A DNA stretch of 64,000 nucleotides from Streptomyces olivoverticillatus. Its GTDB lineage: Bacteria > Actinomycetota > Actinomycetes > Streptomycetales > Streptomycetaceae. A program made the translations under genes and the position numbers. The notes under the pieces were generated by a model that did no database searches, was not told the DNA's origin, and saw only the letters and a list, made by a program, of their open reading frames with translations. Where the stretch lies: positions 412,225-476,224 of the forward strand of contig NZ_JACHJH010000005.1 in assembly GCF_014203555.1 (NCBI RefSeq), written 5' to 3'. Positions 11,836-19,619 of the stretch are shown here, one piece after another. Within the stretch, counting starts at the first letter, position 1, and every line of letters starts with the position of its first letter.

Positions 11836-13128
11836 GTGCACGACTCGAACGACAGCATGAACACGCCCCCCGCCCCTCCCCTCTTCACCTGGGAGTTCGC
11901 CTCCGACCCCTACCCGGCGTACGCCTGGCTGCGCGAGCACGCGCCCGTGCACCGCACCGAGCTGCCCAGCGGCGTCGAGGCATGGCTGGTCACCCGCTAC
12001 GCCGACGCCCGGCAGGCGCTCGCCGACCAGCGGCTGTCGAAGAACCCCGTACACCACTCGGAGAACGCCCACGGCAAGGGCAAGGTCGGCATCCCCGGCG
12101 AGCGCAGCGCCAATCTGATGACGCACCTGCTCAACATCGACCCGCCGGACCACACCCGGCTGCGCCGCCTGGTCTCCAAGGCCTTCACCCCGCGCCGGGT
12201 GGCGGAGTTCGCGCCCCGCGTGCAGGAGCTGACCGACCAGCTGATCGACGCCATCGTGAACAAGCAGGGCGTCGCGAAGGGAGCGGCGGACCTTATCCAC
12301 GAGTTCGCCTTCCCCCTCCCCATCTATGCGATCTGCGACCTGCTCGGCGTCCCGCCCGAGGACCAGGACGACTTCCGCGACTGGGCCGGGATGATGATCC
12401 GCCACGGCGGCGGACCGCGCGGCGGAGTGGCTCGCTCCGTCAAGAAGATGCGGACCTACCTCGCGGAACTGATCCACCGGAAGCGTGAGGATCCGGGAGA
12501 AGACCTCATCTCCGGACTGATCAGGGCGAGCGACCACGGCGAACACCTCACCGAGAACGAGGCCGCCGCGATGGCCTTCATCCTCTTGTTTGCCGGTTTC
12601 GAAACAACTGTGAACCTGATCGGTAACGGAACCTATGCGCTGCTGCGCAACCCGGATCAACGCGAAAGGCTCCAAAACGCCCTGGCCGAGGGCGACGAGA
12701 GCCTGCTCGCCACCGGCATCGAGGAACTCCTGCGCTACGACGGTCCCGTGGAGCTGGCCACCTGGCGGTTCGCCACCCAGGACCTGACCATCGGCGGACA
12801 GCGCATCGCCGAGGGCGACCCGGTGCTCGTCGTCCTCGCCGCCGCCGACCGCGACCCCGAGCGGTTCGCCGACCCCGACACCCTCGACCTGGCCCGGCGC
12901 GACAACCAGCACCTGGGCTACGGGCACGGAATCCACTACTGCCTCGGCGCCCCGCTGGCCCGGCTGGAGGGCCAGACCGCGCTCGCCACGCTGCTGCGCC
13001 GCCTGCCCGACCTGCGCCTGGCGGCCGACCCCGACGAGTTGCGCTGGCGCGGTGGGCTCATCATGCGCGGACTGCGCACCCTGCCGGTGGAATTCACCGT
13101 TCCGGCACCGGAACAGACGGTTCCGTAA
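11836..13128 (+). CDS. Cytochrome P450 (CYP107-like)
   Basis: The 430-residue soluble bacterial P450 monooxygenase has the I-helix oxygen-activation motif AGFETT (about 251-256), the K-helix ExxR pair E297/R300, and the heme loop GYGHGIHYCLGAPLAR with proximal Cys369. The first aromatic residue of the usual FGxGxHxCxG is replaced by Tyr. The N-terminus (WEFASDPYPAYAWLREHAPVHR) fits CYP107/105-type actinobacterial enzymes. No ferredoxin or reductase gene is adjacent, so electrons must come from elsewhere. The GTG start is favoured by the -10 element just upstream; an in-frame ATG at 11857 is an alternative. The substrate is unknown. Confidence 0.93.
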   Translation: MHDSNDSMNTPPAPPLFTWEFASDPYPAYAWLREHAPVHRTELPSGVEAWLVTRYADARQALADQRLSKNPVHHSENAHGKGKVGIPGERSANLMTHLLNIDPPDHTRLRRLVSKAFTPRRVAEFAPRVQELTDQLIDAIVNKQGVAKGAADLIHEFAFPLPIYAICDLLGVPPEDQDDFRDWAGMMIRHGGGPRGGVARSVKKMRTYLAELIHRKREDPGEDLISGLIRASDHGEHLTENEAAAMAFILLFAGFETTVNLIGNGTYALLRNPDQRERLQNALAEGDESLLATGIEELLRYDGPVELATWRFATQDLTIGGQRIAEGDPVLVVLAAADRDPERFADPDTLDLARRDNQHLGYGHGIHYCLGAPLARLEGQTALATLLRRLPDLRLAADPDELRWRGGLIMRGLRTLPVEFTVPAPEQTVP

Positions 13129-13176
13129 GGCCCGGCAAGCACCCTCACGCGATAACAGATGACGCCGGGTCAGCCC

Positions 13177-13196
13177 GCGTGACCTTCGCGTGACCT
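13177..13196 (+). promoter_or_regulatory. Direct repeat upstream of the first rpf gene
   Basis: GCGTGACCT occurs twice (13177-13185 and 13188-13196) with an 11-base period, one helical turn, about 80 bases before the rpf start. A protein binding to one face of the DNA would see both copies. No specific regulator can be named. Confidence 0.35.
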
Positions 13197-13275
13197 CCGC
13201 TACACCGGCTTGTGACGGCCGGGACCCGTCGCTATGTTCGACGACCACATCAGCCGCCACATGAGAGGTACGCGT

Positions 13276-14286
13276 ATGCGCCCAGGGAACGGTAGACATC
13301 GCCGCCCCCGTCAGATCCCCGCCATCGTGGTCGCAGCGGGGGTAACGGGGGCGGGTATCGCCATGCCGCTGCTCGGAGCCACCGGAGCCGTCGCCGCGGA
13401 CACCGGCACCTGGGACCAGGTCGCCCAGTGCGAGAGCGGGGGGATGTGGAGCGCCAACTCCGGCAACGGATACTTCGGCGGGCTCCAGCTCACCCAGGAG
13501 ATGTGGGACCAGAACGGCGGCTCGGCCTACGCGCCCCGTCCGGACCTCGCCAGTCGCTCCCAGCAGATCGCCATCGCCGAGAAGATCCTCGACGGCAAGG
13601 GCCCGGGCACCTGGTCGAGTTGTGCCGCCGGACCGGGCCTGTCGAAGGGCAGCGCGGCGCCCGAGGTGGACCCCGGACGCGCCACTCCCGAACCGCAGCC
13701 GAGCCACACCGACGAGCCGGAACACACCACCCCGGCCACCCCCGCACACGGCGGCACCACGCCGTCCACCCCGCACGCCGGGTCGGACAAGCCGGCGCCC
13801 GGCAAGAGCGAAGCGCCCGGCACCGCGACGCCGTCCCCCTCCGCGCCCGGTGCGTCGGAGCAGCCGGGGAGCGGCAAGCACCGCAAGGACCCCTCGGCCG
13901 ACCCCACTGACCCCGCGTCACCGTCCGCCACGCCCACCGACATCCCCTCCGGCCTCCCCTCCGGCACCCCTTCCGCCGGTCAGAGCGCGCCCCAGGACGC
14001 GCAGACGCCCGGCGATGCGGGGACGACCGGGGGCGCGGGCAAGCACCGCGCCGATCCGTCCCGTTCCCCCTCCGACGGCCGCGCCTCGCGTGACGGCGGG
14101 AACGCCCGTACGGATAAACCGCTCGGCGGCGACTACACGGTGCGTCCCGGTGACAACCTGTCAGTCATCGCCCAGGAGCACTCAGTCGAGGGCGGATGGT
14201 CCTCGCTGTACCAAAAGAACGAAAAAGTGGTCGGAACCGATCCGGACCTTATCCAGCCTGGTCAGCGCCTTGAACTCCACAAGTAG
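13276..14286 (+). CDS. Resuscitation-promoting factor with C-terminal LysM
   Basis: The 336-residue secreted peptidoglycan hydrolase has a signal peptide (about 1-41, ending AVAA), an Rpf transglycosylase-like domain (about 43-118) with catalytic Glu53 in WDQVAQCESG, and the disulfide pair Cys52/Cys116. A long Pro/Ser/Thr/Gly-rich linker (about 120-285) with two GKHR motifs follows, and then a LysM wall-binding domain (about 288-336, DYTVRPGDNLSVIAQ). Rpf enzymes cleave glycan strands during spore germination and growth. The ATG at 13276 has GAGAGG 7 bases upstream; the frame opens earlier, at 13234, without one. It is a tandem neighbour of rpfA but has no riboswitch. Confidence 0.93.
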   Translation: MRPGNGRHRRPRQIPAIVVAAGVTGAGIAMPLLGATGAVAADTGTWDQVAQCESGGMWSANSGNGYFGGLQLTQEMWDQNGGSAYAPRPDLASRSQQIAIAEKILDGKGPGTWSSCAAGPGLSKGSAAPEVDPGRATPEPQPSHTDEPEHTTPATPAHGGTTPSTPHAGSDKPAPGKSEAPGTATPSPSAPGASEQPGSGKHRKDPSADPTDPASPSATPTDIPSGLPSGTPSAGQSAPQDAQTPGDAGTTGGAGKHRADPSRSPSDGRASRDGGNARTDKPLGGDYTVRPGDNLSVIAQEHSVEGGWSSLYQKNEKVVGTDPDLIQPGQRLELHK

Positions 14287-14449
14287 CGCGGCATAAACGC
14301 CGAATGTCCGTTCCAGTCGAAAGTGAGACATGGCTCTCGTTGACTTTGGCCTGGATGGTCTCGGTCCGTTCGCCATGAACCGTCCCTCACCTGCGGAAAC
14401 AGGAGGTATCTGGGGGTAACAACCCATGCTGGTGGCTGAAAAGTGGGGT

Positions 14450-14479
14450 TTGAACCCGTCGGCCGCCTGTGTTTAACGT
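14450..14479 (+). promoter_or_regulatory. Predicted promoter of the riboswitch-rpfA transcript
   Basis: TTGAAC (14450-14455) and TAACGT (14474-14479) are separated by 18 bases and would start a transcript about 20-30 bases before the riboswitch core. This is a good match to a housekeeping promoter but is predicted by eye only. Confidence 0.5.
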
Positions 14480-14507
14480 CGTCACCGCTCGCCACCGCGA
14501 GCACCGC

Positions 14508-14715
14508 GATCGCACGCCGAATCCTGCCGGCGATCGGGGGAGTCGTCGCGCAAGCGCCGTAGGCAGGAGCGGGGGAACCAAGGTAAGTTGCCGGAACGGA
14601 CCGGGGGTCGGTTGGCCTCGGGGACGGGACGGCTAGGGGTGAAGCCGGGTACGCGCAAGCGGACCGGCCGGGCAAACTCACAGCCCGAACCCGACAGCTC
14701 ACCTCGTAGGCGTCG
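14508..14715 (+). promoter_or_regulatory. ydaO/yuaA-type cyclic di-AMP riboswitch
   Basis: The 5' leader of the second rpf gene carries the conserved blocks of the ydaO class in order: GCCGAATCCTGCC (about 14514-14527), GCGGGGGAACCAAGG (about 14569-14583), TAGGGGTGAAGCCGGG (about 14634-14649) and CCGAACCCGACAGCTCACC (about 14684-14703), then CGTAGGCG. In Streptomyces this riboswitch senses c-di-AMP and lowers rpfA expression when the ligand is high. The rpfA ribosome binding site lies about 10 bases past its 3' end, and a downstream hairpin-forming segment overlaps GGTGAGG. Confidence 0.9.
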
Positions 14716-14731
14716 GTGAGGAAACCGACTT

Positions 14732-15457
14732 ATGTCCAAGGGCAAGCACCGTCGTCCGTCCAAGGCCGTCCGCATCGTCACGCTCGCCGGCGTCACCGGC
14801 GCAGCGGTCGCAGCCCCGCTGATGGTCGCGACCTCCGCCAACGCCGCCTCCGTCGACCAGTGGGACAAGGTCGCCCAGTGCGAGTCCAGTGGTGACTGGC
14901 ACATCAACACCGGCAACGGCTACTACGGTGGCCTCCAGTTCTCCCAGTCCTCCTGGGCCGCCGCCGGCGGCACGGCCTACGCCCCGCGCGCCGACCTGGC
15001 CACCAAGGGCCAGCAGATCGCCGTCGCCGAGAAGCTGCTCGCCATGCAGGGCCCGGGTGCCTGGGGCTGCGCCGGTGCGGGCAACCTGAGCTCCGGCGGC
15101 GCCAAGGCCGACGTCGACACCTCCGGCGGCTCCTCCTCCGGCCGCGTCTCCGGCAAGAGCCACGCCGACCGCAGCGAGCGCTCGTACACGCCGAAGCACG
15201 CCAAGCCGCAGGTGGAGACCGACGACGAGCAGGGCGACGATGCCCCGGCGCCGAAGCCGTCGGCGCCGAAGCACGCCGCTCCGAAGTCCGTCCAGAAGGG
15301 CGACGGCGAGTACCAGGTCAAGGAAGGCGACACCCTCGCCAAGATCGCCGACGCGCAGAAGGTCAAGGGCGGCTGGGAGAAGCTCTTCGACCTCAACAAG
15401 AAGGTCGTCGAGCACGCCGACCTGATCTACCCGGGCCAGCAGCTGCACCTCAGCTGA
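14732..15457 (+). CDS. rpfA: Resuscitation-promoting factor RpfA
   Basis: The 241-residue secreted Rpf enzyme has a signal peptide (about 1-38, ending ANA), an Rpf domain (about 40-115) with catalytic Glu51 in WDKVAQCESSGDW and the cysteine pair Cys50/Cys113. A charged Lys/Pro/Ala linker (about 120-188) leads to a C-terminal LysM domain (about 190-241, EYQVKEGDTLAKIADAQ). GAGGAA lies upstream of the ATG. It acts on peptidoglycan outside the cell, promoting spore germination and outgrowth. The c-di-AMP riboswitch in its leader puts it under second-messenger control, unlike its tandem neighbour upstream. Confidence 0.96.
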   Translation: MSKGKHRRPSKAVRIVTLAGVTGAAVAAPLMVATSANAASVDQWDKVAQCESSGDWHINTGNGYYGGLQFSQSSWAAAGGTAYAPRADLATKGQQIAVAEKLLAMQGPGAWGCAGAGNLSSGGAKADVDTSGGSSSGRVSGKSHADRSERSYTPKHAKPQVETDDEQGDDAPAPKPSAPKHAAPKSVQKGDGEYQVKEGDTLAKIADAQKVKGGWEKLFDLNKKVVEHADLIYPGQQLHLS

Positions 15458-15477
15458 CCGTCCGCCCCGCGGGACCG

Positions 15478-15535
15478 CCCCGCTCCGATGCGCCTTCCCC
15501 CCGAGCCGCATCGGAGCGGGGCTCCGCTGTTTTTT
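15478..15535 (+). terminator. Terminator of rpfA
   Basis: A perfect 15-bp stem (15478-15492 with 15507-15521) with a 14-base loop is followed within 9 bases by six T residues (15530-15535). It is the most classical rho-independent terminator in the window. Confidence 0.9.
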
Positions 15536-15632
15536 ATGAGTTTTCTGCATTTTTCTGCGCTTGCGTCAGTTTTTGTGGCAATTTTCGGTCCGCTGACCGG
15601 ATCCAACGGCAGGCGCAGCCCCCGGCGCCCGT

Positions 15633-15638
15633 TAGGCT
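15633..15638 (+). promoter_or_regulatory. -10 element of eno
   Basis: TAGGCT matches the Streptomyces -10 consensus and lies 45 bases before the eno start, leaving room for a short leader with the AAGGAG site. The -35 region is G/C-rich and not recognisable. Confidence 0.45.
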
Positions 15639-15677
15639 CGTGCTGCAGAACTCCAGACACACACGAAGGAGACCCTC

Positions 15678-16958
15678 GTGCCGTCCATCGACGTCGTCGT
15701 AGCTCGCGAGATCCTCGACTCGCGAGGCAACCCCACGGTCGAGGTCGAGGTCGGCCTCGACGACGGCTCCACGGGCCGTGCCGCCGTGCCGTCCGGCGCC
15801 TCGACCGGCGCCTTCGAGGCCATCGAGCTCCGCGACGGCGACCCGAATCGCTACCTCGGCAAGGGTGTCGAGAAGGCCGTCCTCGCCGTCATCGAGCAGA
15901 TCGGCCCGGAGCTCGTCGGCTACGACGCCACCGAGCAGCGCCTGATCGACCAGGCCATGTTCGACCTGGACGCCACCGACAACAAGGGCTCGCTCGGCGC
16001 CAACGCCATCCTCGGCGTCTCCCTCGCCGTCGCGCACGCCGCCTCCGAGGCCTCGGACCTGCCGCTCTTCCGCTACCTCGGCGGCCCGAACGCGCACCTG
16101 CTGCCCGTTCCGATGATGAACATCCTCAACGGCGGCTCGCACGCCGACTCCAACGTGGACATCCAGGAGTTCATGATCGCGCCGATCGGCGCGGAGTCCT
16201 TCTCCGAGGCGCTGCGCTGGGGCACCGAGGTCTACCACACCCTCAAGAAGGTGCTGAAGGCCAAGGGCCTGGCCACCGGCCTCGGCGACGAGGGCGGCTT
16301 CGCCCCGAACCTGGGCTCCAACCGCGAGGCCCTCGACCTCATCCTCGAGGCCATCAAGGAGGCCGGCTACACCCCCGGCCAGGACATCGCCCTGGCGCTC
16401 GACGTCGCCGCCTCCGAGTTCTACAAGGACGGCGTCTACAGCTTCGAGGGCAAGGACCGCTCCGCCGCCGAGATGACGGAGTACTACGCCGAGCTCGTCG
16501 AGGCGTACCCGCTGGTCTCCATCGAGGACCCGCTGTTCGAGGACGACTGGGCCGGCTGGAACACCATCACCGCGCAGCTCGGCGACAAGGTGCAGCTGGT
16601 GGGCGACGACCTGTTCGTCACCAACCCCGAGCGCCTCGCCCGCGGCATCGAGGAGAACTCCGCCAACGCCCTGCTGGTCAAGGTCAACCAGATCGGCTCG
16701 CTGACCGAGACCCTGGACGCCGTCGAGCTGGCCCAGCGCAACGGCTTCAAGTGCATGATGTCGCACCGCTCCGGCGAGACCGAGGACGTCACCATCGCCG
16801 ACCTGGCCGTCGCCACCAACTGCGGCCAGATCAAGACCGGCGCCCCGGCCCGCTCCGAGCGCGTCGCCAAGTACAACCAGCTGCTGCGCATCGAGGAGAT
16901 CCTCGACGACGCCGCGGTCTACGCCGGCCGCAGCGCCTTCCCGCGCTTCAAGGGCTGA
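15678..16958 (+). CDS. eno: Enolase (phosphopyruvate hydratase)
   Basis: The 426-residue cytoplasmic glycolytic enzyme converts 2-phosphoglycerate to phosphoenolpyruvate. It has the canonical N-terminus (VVAREILDSRGNPTVEVEV), the substrate-loop SGASTGAFEA, the metal-site region DEGGFAPNLGSN, the signature LLVKVNQIGSLTET (about 332-345) and MSHRSGETED. Its length is normal. The GTG start at 15678 has GAAGGAG upstream. A hairpin lies between it and divIC. The eno-divIC-DUF501-ppx order is conserved in actinobacteria. Confidence 0.99.
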   Translation: MPSIDVVVAREILDSRGNPTVEVEVGLDDGSTGRAAVPSGASTGAFEAIELRDGDPNRYLGKGVEKAVLAVIEQIGPELVGYDATEQRLIDQAMFDLDATDNKGSLGANAILGVSLAVAHAASEASDLPLFRYLGGPNAHLLPVPMMNILNGGSHADSNVDIQEFMIAPIGAESFSEALRWGTEVYHTLKKVLKAKGLATGLGDEGGFAPNLGSNREALDLILEAIKEAGYTPGQDIALALDVAASEFYKDGVYSFEGKDRSAAEMTEYYAELVEAYPLVSIEDPLFEDDWAGWNTITAQLGDKVQLVGDDLFVTNPERLARGIEENSANALLVKVNQIGSLTETLDAVELAQRNGFKCMMSHRSGETEDVTIADLAVATNCGQIKTGAPARSERVAKYNQLLRIEEILDDAAVYAGRSAFPRFKG

Positions 16959-16995
16959 CGCACGCACAGAGGCTGACAAAGTCCCAAGCCTCACC

Positions 16996-17034
16996 CCGTC
17001 CTCGGCCGCGGTCCCGTACCGTGGCCGAGGACGG
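16996..17034 (+). terminator. Hairpin between eno and divIC
   Basis: A 16-bp stem with one G-T pair (16996-17011 with 17019-17034) and a 7-base loop lies 37 bases after the eno stop. It probably attenuates or ends eno transcripts before divIC. It has only a short T-run (CTTTGC). Confidence 0.6.
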
Positions 17035-17063
17035 CTTTGCGGACGAGACCAAGGGGAGGCGAC

Positions 17064-17534
17064 GTGGCGGCGGATCGGTTCTCCACCGCGACCCGGCTCA
17101 AGGCGCTGGGCACGGCGCTCGTACAGGGGCCGGCCGTCGCGCGCGTCTACCGCTCCCGGCCGCCGCGCCGCTCCCGGCTCACCGGCCGCGCCGCGCTCCT
17201 CGCGCTCGTGGTCTGCTCCCTCGTCGTCGCCCTCGCCTACCCGATGCGCCAATGGGTCACCCAGCGCTCGGACATCGCCGACCAGCGCCGCCAGTCGGAG
17301 AACGCGCGCAAGCAGGTCAAACAGCTGGAGGACGAGAAGGTCCGGCTGGAGGACCCTGCGTACGTCGAGCAGCAGGCGCGCGAGCACCTGCACTACGTGC
17401 GCCCCGGCGAGACCGGCTACACCGTGGTGGACGGCAGCGGCGAGGCCAGGCGCCCCAAGGACGAGGGCGTCGCGGACCGGCCCTGGTACAGCAACCTCTG
17501 GGACGGTGTGGACTCCGCGGACGGCCGCCGCTGA
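17064..17534 (+). CDS. divIC: Septum formation initiator DivIC/FtsB
   Basis: The 156-residue bitopic membrane protein belongs to the divisome (FtsB/DivIC, working with FtsL and FtsQ/DivIB). It has a basic N-terminal cytoplasmic region, one membrane helix (about 42-60), a coiled coil (about 66-95) and the family motif EQQAREHLHYVRPGE. In Streptomyces, DivIC is needed for efficient sporulation septation. The GTG at 17064 is chosen because GGGGAGG lies upstream; the frame is open further back without support. Confidence 0.93.
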   Translation: MAADRFSTATRLKALGTALVQGPAVARVYRSRPPRRSRLTGRAALLALVVCSLVVALAYPMRQWVTQRSDIADQRRQSENARKQVKQLEDEKVRLEDPAYVEQQAREHLHYVRPGETGYTVVDGSGEARRPKDEGVADRPWYSNLWDGVDSADGRR

Positions 17535-17614
17535 GCGAGCCGCCGCCCGCACCCCCACCCCCCCGCACCCACTGACCTGAGATCACCGAGTTACGAGCGA
17601 GCGAGCGCGAGCAC

Positions 17615-18136
17615 ATGGACACCCCTCCTCCGATGACCGAGCCCACCGAGCCGACCGACGCGGACATCGCCGCCTTCAAGGAGCAGCTGGGCCGGCCGCC
17701 GCGCGGCCTGCGCGCCATCGCGCACCGCTGCCCGTGCGGCAACCCCGACGTCGTGGAGACCGCGCCGCGCCTGGAGGACGGCACGCCGTTCCCGACGCTG
17801 TACTACCTGACGTGCCCGCGCGCCTCCTCCGCCATCGGGACGCTCGAAGGCTCCGGGCTGATGAAGGAGATGCAGGACCGGCTGGCGACCGACCCCGAGC
17901 TCGCGGCCGCGTACCGGGCCGCGCACGAGGACTACATCGCCCGGCGCGACGCCATCGAGGTGCTGCAGGGCTTCCCGAGCGCGGGCGGCATGCCCGACCG
18001 GGTGAAGTGCCTGCACGTCCTTGTCGGCCACTCGCTGGTGGCGGGCCCGGGCGTCAACCCCTTCGGCGACGAGGCACTGGCACTCCTGCCGGAGTGGTGG
18101 TCGAAGGGCCCGTGCGTAAACCCCTGCGGCGACTAG
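17615..18136 (+). CDS. DUF501 domain-containing protein
   Basis: The 173-residue protein matches the actinobacterial DUF501 family. It has a Cys-containing strand (HRCPCGNPDVVETAPRLEDG), PFPTLYYLTCPR, the acidic motif MKEMQDRLATD and a conserved HVLVGHSLVAGPGVNPFGDE. The family function is unknown; its constant place between divIC/eno and ppx in actinobacteria is the main clue. It starts at an ATG at 17615 without a clear ribosome site, and an in-frame ATG at 17633 is an alternative. The tail adds a second GVNP-like phrase, CVNPCGD. Confidence 0.88.
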   Translation: MDTPPPMTEPTEPTDADIAAFKEQLGRPPRGLRAIAHRCPCGNPDVVETAPRLEDGTPFPTLYYLTCPRASSAIGTLEGSGLMKEMQDRLATDPELAAAYRAAHEDYIARRDAIEVLQGFPSAGGMPDRVKCLHVLVGHSLVAGPGVNPFGDEALALLPEWWSKGPCVNPCGD

Positions 18137-18170
18137 CCCCGCCAGGGTTGTGAGCAATCGTTCCGCAGGG

Positions 18171-18230
18171 CTGGGGGCACCTCCCAGCGTAGCTGGGGGA
18201 GGGTGGGCACAACCCGACCACCGGCCCACA
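18171..18230 (-). repeat. Dispersed palindromic repeat between DUF501 and ppx
   Basis: On the minus strand, a 31-base unit (18171-18201) beginning CTCCCCCAGCTACGCTGGG is joined to GGTCGGGTTGTGCCCACC (about 18200-18222). The first unit matches those at 10239-10270, 22632-22663 and 22735-22766 with one base fewer. The joined arrangement matches 45221-45282. It sits in a 115-base gap between genes read in the same direction. Confidence 0.7.
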
Positions 18231-18251
18231 CCCGCACCCCAGGAGCAACCC

Positions 18252-19193
18252 ATGACCCGCGTTGCAGCCATCGACTGCGGCACCAACTCCATCCGCCTGC
18301 TCGTGGCCGACTGCGACCCCGCCACCGGCGACTTGGTCGAGCTCGACCGCCGCATGACGATCGTCCGCCTAGGCCAGGACGTCGACCGCACCGGCCGCCT
18401 CGCCCCAGAGGCGCTGGAGCGCACGTTCACCGCATGCCGTGAGTACGCCGAAGTCATCAAGGCGCTCGGCGCGGAGCGCACCCGCTTCGTAGCCACCTCC
18501 GCCTCCCGCGACGCCGAGAACCGCGAGGACTTCGTGCGCGGCGTCATGGAGATCCTGGGCGTGGAGCCCGAGGTGATCAGCGGTGACCAGGAGGCCGAGT
18601 TCTCCTTCACCGGCGCCACCAAGGAGCTCACCGGCCGCGCGGACCTCACCAAGCCGTACCTGGTCGTGGACATCGGCGGCGGCTCGACGGAGTTCGTCGT
18701 CGGCGACGACCATGTACGGGCCGCCCGCAGCGTCGACGTCGGCTGCGTACGGATGACGGAGCGCCACCTCGTCGTGGACGGCGAGGTCACCGATCCGCCG
18801 ACGCCCGGTCAGATCGCGGCGATACGCGCCGACGTGGAGGCCGCGCTGGACCTGGCGCAGGAGACCGTGCCGATCACCGAGGCGCACACCCTGGTGGGGC
18901 TGGCCGGTTCGGTCACCACGGTCGCGGCGATCGCGCTCGGGCTGTCGGAGTACGACTGGACGGTCATCCACCACTCGCGGATCCCGGTCGAGCGGGTCCG
19001 GGAGATCACGCACGAGCTGCTGGCCTCCACGCACGAGCAGCGCGCCGCGATCCCCGTGATGCACCCCGGCCGCGTCGACGTGATCGCCGCCGGGGCGCTC
19101 GTCCTGCTCGCCGTCATGGAGCGGACCGGCGCCCGCGAAGTCGTCGTCAGCGAGCACGACATCCTGGACGGGATCGCCTGGAGCGTCGCCTGA
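18252..19193 (+). CDS. ppx: Exopolyphosphatase, Ppx/GppA family
   Basis: The 313-residue protein has the ASKHA fold of Ppx/GppA phosphatases: phosphate-1 motif DCGTNSIRLLVADCD (about 7-21), phosphate-2 motif VDIGGGSTEFVVG and the adenosine-like motif LVGLAGSVTTVAAIALG. It removes terminal phosphate from polyphosphate or from pppGpp. At about 310 residues it is the short, two-domain actinobacterial type and lacks the HD-like C-terminal half. The ATG at 18252 has AGGAG 6 bases upstream. Confidence 0.94.
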   Translation: MTRVAAIDCGTNSIRLLVADCDPATGDLVELDRRMTIVRLGQDVDRTGRLAPEALERTFTACREYAEVIKALGAERTRFVATSASRDAENREDFVRGVMEILGVEPEVISGDQEAEFSFTGATKELTGRADLTKPYLVVDIGGGSTEFVVGDDHVRAARSVDVGCVRMTERHLVVDGEVTDPPTPGQIAAIRADVEAALDLAQETVPITEAHTLVGLAGSVTTVAAIALGLSEYDWTVIHHSRIPVERVREITHELLASTHEQRAAIPVMHPGRVDVIAAGALVLLAVMERTGAREVVVSEHDILDGIAWSVA

Positions 19194-19315
19194 GCCGGGC
19201 TGCCGGAGCAGGCCGCCGAAACGGCCCGCGAAGGGCCTTCGAAGGGCCTTCGAGAGGCCACGGCGAAGAAAGTTCGTGAAATCCTTCACATGAAAAAGCG
19301 CTCCTGAAACCGCGG

Positions 19316-19337
19316 AAGGGGGCCTCCGGGCCCCCTT
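19316..19337 (+). terminator. Terminator downstream of ppx
   Basis: A 9-bp stem AAGGGGGCC/GGCCCCCTT (19316-19324 with 19329-19337) with a 4-base loop is followed by TTCGGG. It lies 123 bases past the ppx stop. The rest of the 426-base gap to ndh (19338-19619) holds no gene I can support. Confidence 0.65.
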
Positions 19338-19619
19338 TCGGGTCTCACAAGGCGGTTGCGGCCCCCCGGGCAGACGGAACGGGCCGGTTTCGGTCGTCTT
19401 AAAGAAACGCTTATGCGGGCCCTTGACGGACGGTGGTCCAGCCGCCGAAATCGCCACAAGGCCAGTTCAGCAGGGGTGATCAACGCCCGCGCCGGTGCCG
19501 TGGTTCCCTCCGGGCGCTATGGCGTCCGTCACGAGGGCCGCGGAGTGTAGCAGACACCCCCCGGCGCCTTGTGAAGGGGCGCACGAGCAACCCGTGTGAG
19601 AGTGCTGGATACTCGAAAC

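Noticed and set aside
13129..13275. Possible second c-di-AMP riboswitch before the first rpf gene
   Set aside because: The 147-base gap is too short and lacks the conserved ydaO blocks.
11614..13881. 755-codon minus-strand open frame over the P450 and rpf genes
   Set aside because: It spans two well-supported plus-strand genes and their intergenic region, and has no start signal or domain.
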